From positions 1 through 41,346 of the forward strand of contig NZ_JACXAF010000002.1 of assembly GCF_014773395.1 (NCBI RefSeq): 41,346 bases of DNA. The letters are read 5' to 3'. The notes under the pieces are model-generated. The model was not told the DNA's origin and ran no database searches. It saw only the letters and a program-made list of their open reading frames with translations. The stretch comes from Neiella litorisoli. GTDB taxonomy: Bacteria; Pseudomonadota; Gammaproteobacteria; Enterobacterales; Neiellaceae. Each line of letters opens with the position of its first letter. Position 1 is the stretch's first letter. Shown piece after piece: positions 7,638 through 16,579 of this stretch. A program made the translations under genes and the position numbers.

Positions 7638-8222
7638 TTAGGCTGAGCCGACCATGCCGGCAAAGCCCATGAAGGCCATCGACAGTAAGCCAGCGGTAAT
7701 AAAGGCAATGGGAATTCCGGCCAGTGACTCCGGCACGTTCGCCAGTTTCAATCGTTGTCTTAAGCCAGCAAATAACACGATCACCAAGCTAAAGCCCAGC
7801 GCTGAGCCAAAGGCATAAAAAAGGGTTTGAAACAGTGTCATCTGTTGTTGCACCACCAAAATGGCAACACCGAGCACGGCGCAGTTGGTGGTGATCAACG
7901 GAAGGAAAATCCCCAGTGCTTGGTAAAGTGGCGGGCTGATTTTTTGAATCACCAGCTCAGTAAATTGCACCACTGCTGCAATCACCAGAATAAAGGCCAA
8001 AATGCGCATGATCTGCAGGTCGAGCGGGGCAAGAATGAAGTGCTCGACCATCCACGAGGCAATGGCGGTAAGGCACAACACAAAAGTGGTGGCAAAGCCC
8101 ATTCCGATGGCGCTATCAATCTTGCCAGAGACGCCCATAAACGGGCAAAGGCCGAGGAACTTGGCTAATACGACGTTGTTAACCAGTGCGGTACTGAGCA
8201 GCAAAAGCAAATGTTCAGACAT
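7638..8222 (-). CDS. rnfA: Rnf complex membrane subunit RnfA
   Basis: 194 residues from the ATG at 8222, six membrane helices. It starts [20 protein letters not shown] followed by [12 protein letters not shown], the RnfA signature with the Cys that ligates the intramembrane cluster; a second half-repeat has [10 protein letters not shown]. It is the paralogue of RnfE with inverted topology. An upstream extension to 8285 would run through the sigma-54 promoter, so it is rejected. It is the first gene of the rnf operon; the promoter (8261-8276) leaves a leader of about 30 bases. RnfB begins 14 bases after its stop. Confidence 0.94.
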   Translation of the reverse strand: MSEHLLLLLSTALVNNVVLAKFLGLCPFMGVSGKIDSAIGMGFATTFVLCLTAIASWMVEHFILAPLDLQIMRILAFILVIAAVVQFTELVIQKISPPLYQALGIFLPLITTNCAVLGVAILVVQQQMTLFQTLFYAFGSALGFSLVIVLFAGLRQRLKLANVPESLAGIPIAFITAGLLSMAFMGFAGMVGSA

Positions 8223-8260
8223 GGTGTGATCCCATACAAAACGATCATGCTGATGCTCAT

Positions 8261-8276
8261 TGCAGGTGCCATACCA
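8261..8276 (-). promoter_or_regulatory. Sigma-54 (-24/-12) promoter of the rnf operon
   Basis: The minus strand reads TGGTATGGCACCTGCA, with GG and GC 10 bases apart and TGCA at -12. It is a moderate match. Its place just ahead of rnfA and the NifA site about 137 bases upstream support it. Confidence 0.58.
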
Positions 8277-8404
8277 GCTCCCCAATTTGAATCAATAAGC
8301 CGATAAATCCCTTTTGTGGTGCGCGTTTAGAGGGATTTGCAAGATGAATGAGAATTGTTCCGCAGGCGCTTTGTGACAATCGGGCCAATTACTTTGTGCT
8401 GGTT

Positions 8405-8420
8405 TGTTACAAATCAAACA
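8405..8420. promoter_or_regulatory. NifA upstream activator sequence between rnfA and nifL
   Basis: TGTTACAAATCAAACA fits TGT-N10-ACA. It is the only such site found in the 360-base divergent region, about 137 bases from the rnfA -24 element and 52 from the nifL one. One NifA dimer site may serve both directions. Confidence 0.65.
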
Positions 8421-8462
8421 ATGACTGCTTTATCAGGCTGCGTGATTACTGGTGATTGAAGT

Positions 8463-8478
8463 GGGAATGGGGTTTGCA
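8463..8478 (+). promoter_or_regulatory. Sigma-54 (-24/-12) promoter of nifLA
   Basis: GGGAATGGGGTTTGCA has GG and GC 10 bases apart and a perfect TTGCA at -12. It closely resembles the nifB promoter at 13375. The predicted leader to nifL is about 95 bases. No convincing NtrC site was found, so autoactivation by NifA is possible. Confidence 0.6.
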
Positions 8479-8582
8479 GAAAGGACAACTAGTCCATTAA
8501 CCGATGTGCATCATTGCCCGAGCAGTTCTGTGCAACTTGCCAGCGCATTGATGCGGTAACTTTTGACTTGCCGAGGACCATC

Positions 8583-10160
8583 ATGACCAAATCTATTCTC
8601 GAGCCACCCACGCTTGGTAGTCAGTTTGAGCTTGGCCAAATTGATTCATCCGCGTCGCTGCAGCAAATGGTGCAAATTGTTGAACAAGCGCCAATGGCGA
8701 TCTCCATTACCGATCTTCAGGCCAAAATCATTTACGTTAACGAAGGCTTTAGCCGCATTACCGGCTATCAAAGTGACGAGATCATTGGTTGCAATCACTC
8801 GGTATTGAGTTACCGCACGACCCCGAGTCAGATTTATCAAGCGTTGTGGCATACCATTACCGAAGGTAATTGCTGGCAAGGGCGATTAATTAATCGCCGC
8901 AAAAGCGGCGAACGCTATTTGGCTGACGTGACCATCTCGCCGATACGCGATGACGCTGGCAACATCACTCACTTTATGGGGATGCACCGCGATGTCACTG
9001 AATCGCACGCTATTTCAACCCGGTTGAACAATCAAAATACCGTGGTTGAAGCGGTGCTGAACGCTGCTCCTGTCGCTATTGCTTTGCTCGATGATGAGAA
9101 CAAAGTGGTGCTCGATAACTTGGCCTACAAAGCCTTGGCGGCCGATTTTGATAACGAACCCGCTTATGAAGTGCTCACTCGCCTCAAGCAACATCTCGGT
9201 ACCGATGCCATTCGCAAATTGATGACGGCCAACTATGCCGAAGGCCACAGCGTCAGCGTTGATATGAAGCGTCAGCAAGATCAGCGTTGGTTTAGCTGTC
9301 GGTTATCGGCCATTGCGGTCAACGATAGCGATGTTGACGATTACTTTCAGCCCAAAGCGAGACAACATCTGATTTTGGCGATTTCCGAATACACCCGCGA
9401 AAAACGCCATATTGAGCAGCAGCGGATCAGCGAACTGCAACGCTCGACCGCCGAGTCGGAAATGCTCCACGCCATGCAAGAGACCTTGCACGCAGCGATT
9501 CATCAGATGCAAGGGCCAATCAATATGATTGAAGCGGCCGTCAACATGATGTGCCAAACCACCAAGCAATGTCCCGGTATCGACGCCATGGAAGAGGCGT
9601 TACGCACTGGTGCCAATTCCGTCGAAGAGTTAAAAAATGCCTTGCCCGAACGACCGCAAGAGGCGTTCCAACCGGTTAACGTTAATCAACTTATCCATGA
9701 TATTTCCGCCATGGCAACGGAGCGCTTACTTGGCCGCTCAATCCCGTTGCAGCTGTCATTAACGGCAACTTTGCCATCCATTAACGGCCAGCCGTCTCGG
9801 TTGCGGGTGGCGCTAAAGCAGCTTTTAGACAATGCCATCGATGCCATTGATTTTGCCAAGTCGGCCGAGCGCCAAATTCTGATTTCGACCTTTGTTGATC
9901 ATGATGAGGTGGTGGTGACCTTTGATGATTCAGGCCCTGGCGTTGATAAATCGCGCAAGCTGCGAATTTTTCAGCCTTTTGTTAGCACCAAACCGGCCAC
10001 ATCTGGCGGTTGCCGTGGCATTGGCTTGAGCATTGTCCAACAGGTGATCAATGAGCACAGCGGTACCGTTGATATTCACTCGGCAGAGTTGGGTGGCTGT
10101 CGAGTGCGAGTCGTTTTGCCCAACCGTCATTCGGAAAGTAGTTTTGGAGGTCGATTATGA
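8583..10160 (+). CDS. nifL: NifL, redox- and nitrogen-sensing anti-activator of NifA
   Basis: 525 residues from the ATG at 8583 (GAGGA five bases upstream); the frame opens earlier at 8514 without a good site. An N-terminal PAS domain (about 28-142) carries the FAD-type core with AKIIYVNEGFSRITGY and LINRRKSGERY. A second PAS-like region follows (about 150-275), then a histidine-kinase-like module: HAAIH at 303-307, N box DNAIDAI at 416-422, DDSGPGV at 448-454 and GIGLSIV at 479-485. NifL binds and inhibits NifA when oxygen or fixed nitrogen is present; it is not known to act as a true kinase. Its stop overlaps the nifA start by four bases (ATGA), the usual coupled arrangement. Confidence 0.94.
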   Translation: MTKSILEPPTLGSQFELGQIDSSASLQQMVQIVEQAPMAISITDLQAKIIYVNEGFSRITGYQSDEIIGCNHSVLSYRTTPSQIYQALWHTITEGNCWQGRLINRRKSGERYLADVTISPIRDDAGNITHFMGMHRDVTESHAISTRLNNQNTVVEAVLNAAPVAIALLDDENKVVLDNLAYKALAADFDNEPAYEVLTRLKQHLGTDAIRKLMTANYAEGHSVSVDMKRQQDQRWFSCRLSAIAVNDSDVDDYFQPKARQHLILAISEYTREKRHIEQQRISELQRSTAESEMLHAMQETLHAAIHQMQGPINMIEAAVNMMCQTTKQCPGIDAMEEALRTGANSVEELKNALPERPQEAFQPVNVNQLIHDISAMATERLLGRSIPLQLSLTATLPSINGQPSRLRVALKQLLDNAIDAIDFAKSAERQILISTFVDHDEVVVTFDDSGPGVDKSRKLRIFQPFVSTKPATSGGCRGIGLSIVQQVINEHSGTVDIHSAELGGCRVRVVLPNRHSESSFGGRL

Positions 10161-11707
10161 GTCCTATGACAGCCTCTCAAAGTTCGCTGGCAGAAGTGCA
10201 TCTTGCGGCACTATATGAAGTCAGCAGTGTGTTGGGCGATAGTCTTGATTATCAGCAAACCATGACGAGCGTGCTCAAAGTGCTGCACGACAAAGCCAAG
10301 CTGCGCCATGCCATGCTGACCTTGCTCGATGATGAAAAAGAGTCATTGGTCATCGACAACCTGCACGCGCCGGGTAACGTCGAATCGTCGCAAACCAACA
10401 ATATTCGTTACCGCAATGGCGAAGGCGTACTTGGCACCGTGATGCGCCACGGCCAACCTGTGGTGTTGAGTAAAGTGTCCAATGATGTTCGATTTGCCGA
10501 CAAACTGGCCTTGTACGAGTTGGATAAACCCTTTATTGCGGTGCCCGTCACCAAGGGCAAATCAGGCGTGTTGGGGGTGTTAGCTGCGCAACCAGAAAGC
10601 TCGGACACTCATCTGTTGGCTGATTTCACCCGCTTTATGGAAATGACAGCCAATCTAGTGGCGCGCAATGTCGAGCTGGCCAAAGGCGTTGAAGCGAAAC
10701 AGGATAATTTGCAGCAAGAGCGCGATCGCTTGCGCCGCAAGGTTCGCAACAATTACAGCTTGGATAATATGGTTGGCCATTCGCAAGCGATGCGGCGGGT
10801 GTTTGAGCAAATTCGCTTGGTGTCGAAATGGGACAGCACGGTATTGGTCCGCGGTGAATCGGGTACCGGGAAAGAGTTGATTGCCAATGCTATTCACTAC
10901 AACTCGCCCCGAGCGACAGGGCCATTCGTTAAACTCAACTGTGCTGCGTTGCCGGACAACTTGCTGGAATCTGAGCTATTTGGCCATGAAAAGGGCGCGT
11001 TTACCGGCGCCATGAAGCAGCGCAAGGGGCGCTTTGAAATGGCCGATGGCGGCACTTTGTTTCTTGATGAGGTGGGTGAGATCTCAGCGGCATTTCAGGC
11101 CAAGTTGTTGCGGGTATTGCAAGAAGGTGAGTTTGAGCGGGTCGGCGGCACTCAAACTTTGACCGTTGATGTTCGAATCATCGCCGCCACTAACCGCAAC
11201 TTGGAAGAAGAAGTGCGGCAGGAGCGTTTTCGAGAGGATTTATATTATCGCCTTAACGTCATGCCGATTTATCCGGCTCCGCTGCGTGAGCGGGTGGAGG
11301 ATGTGCCGGAATTAACCAGCTTTTTGGTGGAAAAAATTGGCAATCAGCAAAAACGTAAACTGACCGTGACTGATGGCGCGATTCGCAAAATGATGAACTA
11401 CGAATGGCCGGGTAATGTGCGTCAGCTAGAGAACATGCTCGAACGTGCGTCGATCATGAGTGAAAGCGGCGAGATTGATCAAGACTTGATATTGCTGGAT
11501 GAATTTGGCGGTGACTTGTTAACCACTCGCGGCGCAACCCCCCAGACCGATCTCGAAGATCCCAATCTCAATGATCGCGAACGGGTGATTGCTGCGTTGG
11601 AGCAAGCCGGTTGGGTGCAGGCGAAAGCGGCGCGATTACTGAACATGACACCAAGGCAAATCGCCTATCGGATCCAAACCATGAACATTCGGATGCGCCA
11701 GTTGTAG
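10157..11707 (+). CDS. nifA: NifA, sigma-54-dependent activator of nif genes
   Basis: 516 residues: N-terminal GAF domain (about 20-170); AAA+ domain with Walker A GESGTGKE at 233-240, the sigma-54 loop GAFTGA at 280-285 and Walker B LFLDEVGE at 301-308; C-terminal helix-turn-helix (about 475-510, with [17 protein letters not shown]-like order). The interdomain Cys pair of oxygen-sensitive NifA is absent, which fits control by NifL. Its expected targets here are the TGT-N10-ACA sites ahead of nifF, rnfA/nifL, nifB and nifH. It is translationally coupled to nifL and followed by a strong terminator. Confidence 0.95.
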   Translation: MSPMTASQSSLAEVHLAALYEVSSVLGDSLDYQQTMTSVLKVLHDKAKLRHAMLTLLDDEKESLVIDNLHAPGNVESSQTNNIRYRNGEGVLGTVMRHGQPVVLSKVSNDVRFADKLALYELDKPFIAVPVTKGKSGVLGVLAAQPESSDTHLLADFTRFMEMTANLVARNVELAKGVEAKQDNLQQERDRLRRKVRNNYSLDNMVGHSQAMRRVFEQIRLVSKWDSTVLVRGESGTGKELIANAIHYNSPRATGPFVKLNCAALPDNLLESELFGHEKGAFTGAMKQRKGRFEMADGGTLFLDEVGEISAAFQAKLLRVLQEGEFERVGGTQTLTVDVRIIAATNRNLEEEVRQERFREDLYYRLNVMPIYPAPLRERVEDVPELTSFLVEKIGNQQKRKLTVTDGAIRKMMNYEWPGNVRQLENMLERASIMSESGEIDQDLILLDEFGGDLLTTRGATPQTDLEDPNLNDRERVIAALEQAGWVQAKAARLLNMTPRQIAYRIQTMNIRMRQL

Positions 11708-11743
11708 TTGGCTGAACCACCATGACATCGGAGTGGATGATTC

Positions 11744-11769
11744 AAGCGGCTCATTTGAGCCGCTTTTTT
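11744..11769 (+). terminator. Rho-independent terminator after nifA
   Basis: AAGCGGCTC pairs with GAGCCGCTT around the loop ATTT, and the second arm runs into six T residues. It ends the nifLA operon. Confidence 0.88.
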
Positions 11770-11849
11770 CTGCGCCAATTTTTCGCTAACTCAATGATTA
11801 TCGGAGAGGATTGGTATATCGTATCGGTCGCACAAGGAGGATATTAATC

Positions 11850-12314
11850 GTGGAAAAAGAAGATGAATTCTTGCTCGAGTACTATCGCAATATTAGGGAA
11901 CGATTGACCTCGCAAGGCGATCGCATGTGGGCCAGGTTTAATTATTTTTTGACCATTCAATCGGCCTTGATTGGTGCTTTTTATATTCGTCCTGAGTCGC
12001 TTGATGAAAGCCTGCGGTTATACGCCTTGGGTGGCTTAGGTTTGATTTGGTCGGTATTGTGGTTTCTGATCGCGGCTCAAGATCTTTGGTTTTATGAAGA
12101 TAGATATGAAAAATTAAGAGCTTTTGAGAGTGACCATATTGAAACGCAAATCGGTTTTTCTCACGTTAGAAGTTGGCATGCAACAATGCCGATGTGGAAA
12201 AAATTGATGTGCTTTAAAATTCCCAAAGTGGGCTCCACAACCTTCTCTGCTATTTGTCCGTTCTTGTTTATTGTGGTTTGGATCGTCAGCTTATCGGCCT
12301 TTGTTTGCGTTTAG
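11850..12314 (+). CDS. Small integral membrane protein, unknown function
   Basis: 154 residues from the GTG at 11850, chosen because AAGGAGG lies nine bases upstream; the frame also opens at a TTG at 11811 with poorly spaced signals. A charged N-terminal helix (EKEDEFLLEYYRNIRERL) precedes QGDRMWARFNYFL, a membrane pair (about 30-85, ending WFLIAAQDLWFYEDRYE), a cytoplasmic stretch, and a third membrane helix at the C terminus. No enzyme motif is seen. I recognise the general pattern of a bacterial hypothetical family but cannot name it. It follows the nifA terminator and is not obviously under nif control. Confidence 0.7.
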   Translation: MEKEDEFLLEYYRNIRERLTSQGDRMWARFNYFLTIQSALIGAFYIRPESLDESLRLYALGGLGLIWSVLWFLIAAQDLWFYEDRYEKLRAFESDHIETQIGFSHVRSWHATMPMWKKLMCFKIPKVGSTTFSAICPFLFIVVWIVSLSAFVCV

Positions 12315-12436
12315 AAGGCGAGAGATACTAGGCGATAGTGGCGAATGGTAAGCACTACCCCAGCTTGATTGTCGACTTTGCTTGGTCCAAATAGCAGCTA
12401 TTCTATAGTCACTGCGGCCATATAAAGGACACGCCA

Positions 12437-13270
12437 ATGCCCGACGTTTCTCCCTACACCTCCAAACTCAATGCCGGTAACGCCTATTGGATGGCGCGGC
12501 TGTCGCAAGCGGTTTACCTGAAAGTCTCTGAACAAGACCCTAAGCCCGATGCCGAGGCGATCTTACAGCAGCTGCAACAAGAGGACGATGGCTTTGTCGC
12601 AGTACTTGGCGTCGATCAAAATAGTGCCCAAGCAGCGCTGATTGAACACCGCGATTATTTATGTGTGGCCTGCCGTGGCACCGACGAAAAACGCGATTGG
12701 CTCGACAATATTGATGCCTTTGCGACCGAGCAATTGTTTGGCCGTTTCCACCGAGGCTTTTGGCGTTCGGTGCAAGATGTTTGGCAACCGATTGAGCAAC
12801 GACTTGAGCAGATCCAACAAGCGCGCAAAGCTGCTGGCCAAGCCAAACTGCCGGTGTTTTTGTGCGGCCACAGTTTAGGTGGGGCCATGGCAACCGTGAT
12901 TGCCGCCATGTTTGTTCATCGCGACGAGCCATTCACCAGCCTGTACACCTTTGGTCAACCGCGGGCCATGACCAGAAATACCTCGCGCTTATTTAACATT
13001 GAATGTGGCGCCAGAGTGTTTCGCTTCCATAACAACAATGACATTGTCACTCGCGTTCCCTCCCGCTCGATGGGCTACAGTCATGTCGGCCGTTACTTGT
13101 ATATCTCTGAAGAGAAAGAAATTCATCGTGAGCCCGGCTTTTGGTTCCGGTTCTTGGATGCCTTTGATGGTGCCGTCAATGCAGTCACAGAAAAAGGCAT
13201 CGATGGCGTTGAAGATCATGGCATGGAGCATTATCTAAGCGCAGTCGAAGCTTGGGATTACCACGACTAG
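12437..13270 (+). CDS. Class 3 lipase-family hydrolase
   Basis: 277 residues with the alpha/beta-hydrolase class 3 lipase pattern. The nucleophile elbow GHSLGG is at 144-149 (Ser146), the acid is Asp202 in NNNDIVTRVP, and His216 lies in YSHVGRYLYI. An ACRGTD segment near 78-83 forms the oxyanion side. There is no signal peptide, so a cytoplasmic enzyme is expected; the substrate is unknown. AAAGGA precedes the ATG. It lies between nifLA and nifB, with the nifB activator site only 16 bases after its stop, but nothing in it suggests a nif role. Confidence 0.88.
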   Translation: MPDVSPYTSKLNAGNAYWMARLSQAVYLKVSEQDPKPDAEAILQQLQQEDDGFVAVLGVDQNSAQAALIEHRDYLCVACRGTDEKRDWLDNIDAFATEQLFGRFHRGFWRSVQDVWQPIEQRLEQIQQARKAAGQAKLPVFLCGHSLGGAMATVIAAMFVHRDEPFTSLYTFGQPRAMTRNTSRLFNIECGARVFRFHNNNDIVTRVPSRSMGYSHVGRYLYISEEKEIHREPGFWFRFLDAFDGAVNAVTEKGIDGVEDHGMEHYLSAVEAWDYHD

Positions 13271-13286
13271 AGCCTGACATCAGTTA

Positions 13287-13302
13287 TGTCGGCTTTGTCA
13301 CA
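13287..13302. promoter_or_regulatory. NifA upstream activator sequence for nifB
   Basis: TGTCGGCTTTGTCACA fits TGT-N10-ACA and lies about 73 bases upstream of the nifB -24 element. It overlaps a possible hairpin at the end of the lipase transcript. Confidence 0.68.
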
Positions 13303-13374
13303 AGTTGTTCAACAAAAGCCGGTTTGTAGCCATCTGGTGTTTTTTAACATTTTGATATTTATTACTTTTTAGAT

Positions 13375-13390
13375 TGGAATACGGTTTGCA
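13375..13390 (+). promoter_or_regulatory. Sigma-54 (-24/-12) promoter of nifB-fdxN-nifQ
   Basis: TGGAATACGGTTTGCA has the invariant GG and GC 10 bases apart and a perfect TTGCA. Transcription should start near 13401, leaving a leader of about 54 bases to the preferred nifB ATG. Confidence 0.75.
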
Positions 13391-13454
13391 GTAACACTCC
13401 CAGATGAAGTTGTCTGTTGCCATTGTGTCTGGCAACGACCATGGGAGCGGAATT

Positions 13455-14837
13455 ATGGAGCAAACGCAAACAAGCTGTAAGCCAAGCGGAACAATGCCGA
13501 CCGGCACTGGCTGCAGCAGCCAAGCGAGTGATGACAGCGCGCTGGGATTAAAGCTAGACGATGGCTCATTATCAGCCGAGGTCGTCAACAAGGTCACTAC
13601 TCATCCTTGCTATTCGCCGGAGGGTCACAAGTATGCTCGAATTCACTTGCCCGTTGCCCCTGCGTGCAATATTCAGTGCAACTACTGCAATCGTAAATTT
13701 GATTGCAGCAACGAATCGCGACCGGGTGTGGTGTCGAAATTACTCTCTCCGGCTCAGGGCGCGAAACGTTTCAGCAAAGTAAAAGAGCGCATTCCTCAAA
13801 CCAATGTGGTCGGCATCGCCGGCCCCGGCGATCCGCTTGCTAACCCAGCAGCGACATTGGCAACGCTCAAGGCCGTTGCCCTTGCTGAGCCTGACGTTCA
13901 TCTGTGTGTCTCGACCAATGGCTTGGCGTTGTTGGAGCAGGTCTCGGCATTGAAATCAGCCGGCGTTAGCCATTTGACCATCACCATTAACTGCATTGAT
14001 GCAGCCATTGGTGAGAAGATTTACCCATGGGTGTATTTCAATCATAAGCGGCTCAGGGGGCGGCAAGCAGCGCAAACCTTGATCGACCGCCAGTTAGCAG
14101 GGTTAAAAGCTGCGGTCGCGGCGGGCATGCTGGTCAAGGTCAACACCGTGTTAATCCCAGGCATCAATGACCACCATATCGAAGCATTATCGCAAGAGTT
14201 AAAAAACTACGGTGCGTTGCTGCACAACATCATGCCGCTTATTTCAGACCCCGCTCACGGCACTTATTTTGGCCTGACTGGTCAACGTCAACCGACCGAA
14301 GACGAAGTCAGTACCGCACGACAAGCGGCAGGGACCAATATGGCGCAGATGAGCCACTGTCAGCAATGTCGTGCCGATGCGGTAGGCCACTTGGGTCAAG
14401 ATGTTGACTTGAATGATATGGCATCGAGCGAAAGCGAGGTGGACAGCTCGGTGTTGGTTGCCGTCGCCAGTAAATCAGGCGTGTTGATTGATCAGCACTT
14501 CGGTTATGCCCAGTCCTTTGCCATTTATCGAGTATCGGCCACGGCCATTGAGCGAACTGAACAACGAACAGTTGGTCAGTATTGCGTCGGCGACGATTGT
14601 GACGCGGCTGATAGTCGAATGGACGCCAGCCTGCAGGCCCTATCGGGCGTTAAACACGTGCTGTGTTCGCGGATCGGCATGACCCCATGGCAGGCGCTTG
14701 AGCAACATGGCGTGATGCCATCGACCGAGTATGCACTGTTTGGCATTGATGATGCGCTGGAGCAATTACAAAGCCAGTTGCTGGAAAATGGTCAGCTTCA
14801 AGCGGTGCCATCGACAACCATTAAGGAGGCGATGTAA
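13455..14837 (+). CDS. nifB: NifB, radical SAM FeMo-cofactor precursor (NifB-co) synthase
   Basis: 460 residues from the ATG at 13455 (GGGAGCGG upstream). An earlier in-frame ATG at 13404 would be almost leaderless given the promoter and has no ribosome site. The radical SAM motif is CNIQCNYC (Cys71, 75, 78). Other marks are ACNIQC followed by NRKFDC, GIAGPGDPLA and ISDPAHGTYFG. Two Cys near CQQCRADAVGHLG close the SAM domain. The last about 110 residues form a NifX-like cofactor-binding domain with HFGYAQSF. NifB fuses two 4Fe-4S clusters and inserts carbide to make NifB-co, the precursor for all nitrogenases. Its stop overlaps the ferredoxin start (TAATG). Confidence 0.95.
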   Translation: MEQTQTSCKPSGTMPTGTGCSSQASDDSALGLKLDDGSLSAEVVNKVTTHPCYSPEGHKYARIHLPVAPACNIQCNYCNRKFDCSNESRPGVVSKLLSPAQGAKRFSKVKERIPQTNVVGIAGPGDPLANPAATLATLKAVALAEPDVHLCVSTNGLALLEQVSALKSAGVSHLTITINCIDAAIGEKIYPWVYFNHKRLRGRQAAQTLIDRQLAGLKAAVAAGMLVKVNTVLIPGINDHHIEALSQELKNYGALLHNIMPLISDPAHGTYFGLTGQRQPTEDEVSTARQAAGTNMAQMSHCQQCRADAVGHLGQDVDLNDMASSESEVDSSVLVAVASKSGVLIDQHFGYAQSFAIYRVSATAIERTEQRTVGQYCVGDDCDAADSRMDASLQALSGVKHVLCSRIGMTPWQALEQHGVMPSTEYALFGIDDALEQLQSQLLENGQLQAVPSTTIKEAM

Positions 14838-15166
14838 TGGCTTTTTCCATCACCAATGCCTGTATCGGCTGTAACGCCTGTAAGTTGGTTTGTCCGCAAA
14901 AGGCCATTGTCAGCGGTGCCAATGGCTATGCCATTGCATCCCATCGTTGCAATGAATGTGTCGGTCACCATGCCGATCCACAATGCGCCAGCATTTGTCC
15001 GATTGAGACCGCCATTGTCAATGCCGAGCACCGGGCGTTAAATCCGCCGGGGTCGTTAACTGGCTTGCCAACAGAGCGTAATGTGATTGCAATTTCGTTG
15101 CTTGAACAGCGATTGTCAAACCATACCAATCACCCGCCAAGTCACGGAGAAGGCCATGCTCGTTAG
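14837..15166 (+). CDS. fdxN: nif-specific 2[4Fe-4S] ferredoxin (FdxN-type)
   Basis: 109 residues. Two cluster motifs are visible: CIGCNACKLVCP near residue 9, and CNEC followed eight residues later by CASICP, the spacing typical of FdxN-like ferredoxins beside nifB. The protein likely gives electrons to NifB. AAGGAGG inside the end of nifB serves as the ribosome site, and the start shares one base with the nifB stop. The C-terminal 40 residues are a variable extension; its end overlaps the nifQ start. Confidence 0.9.
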   Translation: MAFSITNACIGCNACKLVCPQKAIVSGANGYAIASHRCNECVGHHADPQCASICPIETAIVNAEHRALNPPGSLTGLPTERNVIAISLLEQRLSNHTNHPPSHGEGHAR

Positions 15167-15782
15167 TGTTTCGACCCGTGCTAAGCACAGCGCACCGAGC
15201 CAGCTAAGCGGCTTCTCTCAAAGCGACCCGATCAGTCAGTGCGATGCCAATCAATTGCTGATCGGTATTATCCATGGGCAACTCGCGGGGCAGGTGAACT
15301 TGCCCCACGGTTTGGGACTGGAGTACGCCGCTTATCATGGTTTGTTGCTGGAACTGGCTGACGAAACGCTACTTGCTGCTGACAAGCATTGGCAGAACAT
15401 GGGCGACAACCACCTGACGATGCGCTCAACAGTGCTGGGTGAGTTGCTCGCCATGCAACTAGCAGAGCGTAATGAGCTGGTCAGTCTGCTGCTCGAATAT
15501 GCTGCTGAGGATGCCCAACATGTCGATTCAGTGGCGGTGATGGTGGCAACTGCTTGCTTATCGCCGGCTCATTTATGGAAGTCACTCGGATTGACATCGC
15601 GGCAACAGCTACGGCAACTACTGACGTTTTTCTTTCCGCAACTGGTGGCATTGAATCAGCAGAATATGCGCTGGAAGCGTTTTTTCTATCGCTGTTTGTG
15701 TGAGCGCTCCGGCGATTATGTCTGCAAAGCGCCCAACTGCGTCGACTGCAGTTCGTATCAAGAGTGCTTCACTGCCGAGTGA
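15156..15782 (+). CDS. nifQ: NifQ, molybdenum donor for FeMo-cofactor synthesis
   Basis: 208 residues from the ATG at 15156 (GGAGAAGG upstream), overlapping fdxN by 11 bases; the frame opens at 15087 without a good site. The C terminus has the NifQ signature C-x4-C-x2-C-x5-C: CKAPNCVDCSSYQEC. NifQ carries a Mo-Fe-S cluster and delivers molybdenum to the NifEN/NifH step. The N-terminal part with GLGLEYAAYHGLLLEL and RWKRFFYRCLCE before the Cys motif is typical. It is the third gene of the nifB operon, as in Azotobacter-like minor nif clusters. Confidence 0.92.
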   Translation: MLVSVSTRAKHSAPSQLSGFSQSDPISQCDANQLLIGIIHGQLAGQVNLPHGLGLEYAAYHGLLLELADETLLAADKHWQNMGDNHLTMRSTVLGELLAMQLAERNELVSLLLEYAAEDAQHVDSVAVMVATACLSPAHLWKSLGLTSRQQLRQLLTFFFPQLVALNQQNMRWKRFFYRCLCERSGDYVCKAPNCVDCSSYQECFTAE

Positions 15783-15854
15783 TTTTGCCAGCCGCCACTG
15801 CCACAACTAAGCTAAATGCATTGAGCTGACAACAAGGCGCGGGCAGAGGTGGCG

Positions 15855-16406
15855 GTGAAAAAACAAAAATTATTGCTGCAGCTGATGTTTTCAACCTTGA
15901 TGCTGCTGGTCATTATCGGTGGCGGGTTCTTGTCAAACTTGCTCGATAAAGTGGAGTCTGTTGACGATCAAATCCGCTTGCAACAACGCCAAGCACCCGT
16001 CCCTTCGTCGCGCGTGGGTATTGCTTCGGAGGGCGCCCATCGCACCATCATCCCACTAGCCGGACGAATTGAATCTCAGGGTGACCATCAGCTTGAATTA
16101 CAGTTGACCTTTGTCAATGCCGATCCTTATCAGACCGTGCTGATTGAATCCATTGAGCTGTTCGATCAAGCCGGCGTATCGGTCGCCTTGTTAGCAACAG
16201 GCCAAAACGCCATCGCGCCGCGGGCTGTGTTCAACAAAACTCTATCGTTGCAATACATGTTGGCATCGAGCGTTGCTTCTTGTGTGATTTCTTGGCGAAT
16301 CAACGATTGGGCGGCACTGCCAATCAGTTATTTGGTGTTGACCGACCGTGGCGCGACAACACCTGTCCGGCAGGTGATCAGCGGTCAACATCGAGCAGTT
16401 TTATAG
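15855..16406 (+). CDS. Membrane-anchored protein, DUF3124-like
   Basis: 183 residues from the GTG at 15855 (GAGG five bases upstream); a GTG at 15849 is also possible. The N terminus is a single membrane anchor (about 6-30, LQLMFSTLMLLVIIGGGFL). The outer part resembles DUF3124: LQLTFVNADPYQTVLIESIE, LFDQAG and a late WRIND, the pattern of a small beta-sandwich. The family call rests on memory of its motifs and is moderate; the function is unknown. It lies 72 bases after nifQ with no terminator recognised between, so it could be carried on the NifA-controlled transcript. Confidence 0.6.
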   Translation: MKKQKLLLQLMFSTLMLLVIIGGGFLSNLLDKVESVDDQIRLQQRQAPVPSSRVGIASEGAHRTIIPLAGRIESQGDHQLELQLTFVNADPYQTVLIESIELFDQAGVSVALLATGQNAIAPRAVFNKTLSLQYMLASSVASCVISWRINDWAALPISYLVLTDRGATTPVRQVISGQHRAVL

Positions 16407-16579
16407 TGTCAGCTCCAAGCTTGCAGCTGGGCTGTGGTCTGGATCAAGGACTGGAGCGATAAAACCAAGCTTGTCTTGCCTCGACTAGGGACTCGATCGA
16501 CAATGGCTATAGCTGCGGTGACAGGCGCCAACTGAGGCGCGGTAACCGTGAGTGATAGCCCGATACGGGAAGTGAACAT
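16407..16579 (+). promoter_or_regulatory. Possible structured leader of the GGDEF gene
   Basis: Three small hairpins lie close together before the ATG: GCGCC/GGCGC (16525-16540, loop AACTGA), CGG/CCG (16540-16548) and CCCG/CGGG (16559-16569). The last covers part of the GGGAAG ribosome site, so it could gate translation. It lacks the conserved bases of the c-di-GMP-I riboswitch, and no known riboswitch was recognised. Confidence 0.35.

Noticed and set aside
13404-13454. Longer NifB N terminus from the ATG at 13404
   Set aside because: The promoter places the transcription start near 13401, leaving no room for a ribosome site, while 13455 has GGGAGCGG upstream.
16407-16579. Cyclic di-GMP riboswitch before the GGDEF gene
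   Set aside because: The conserved bases of the c-di-GMP-I class are missing; only generic hairpins are seen.
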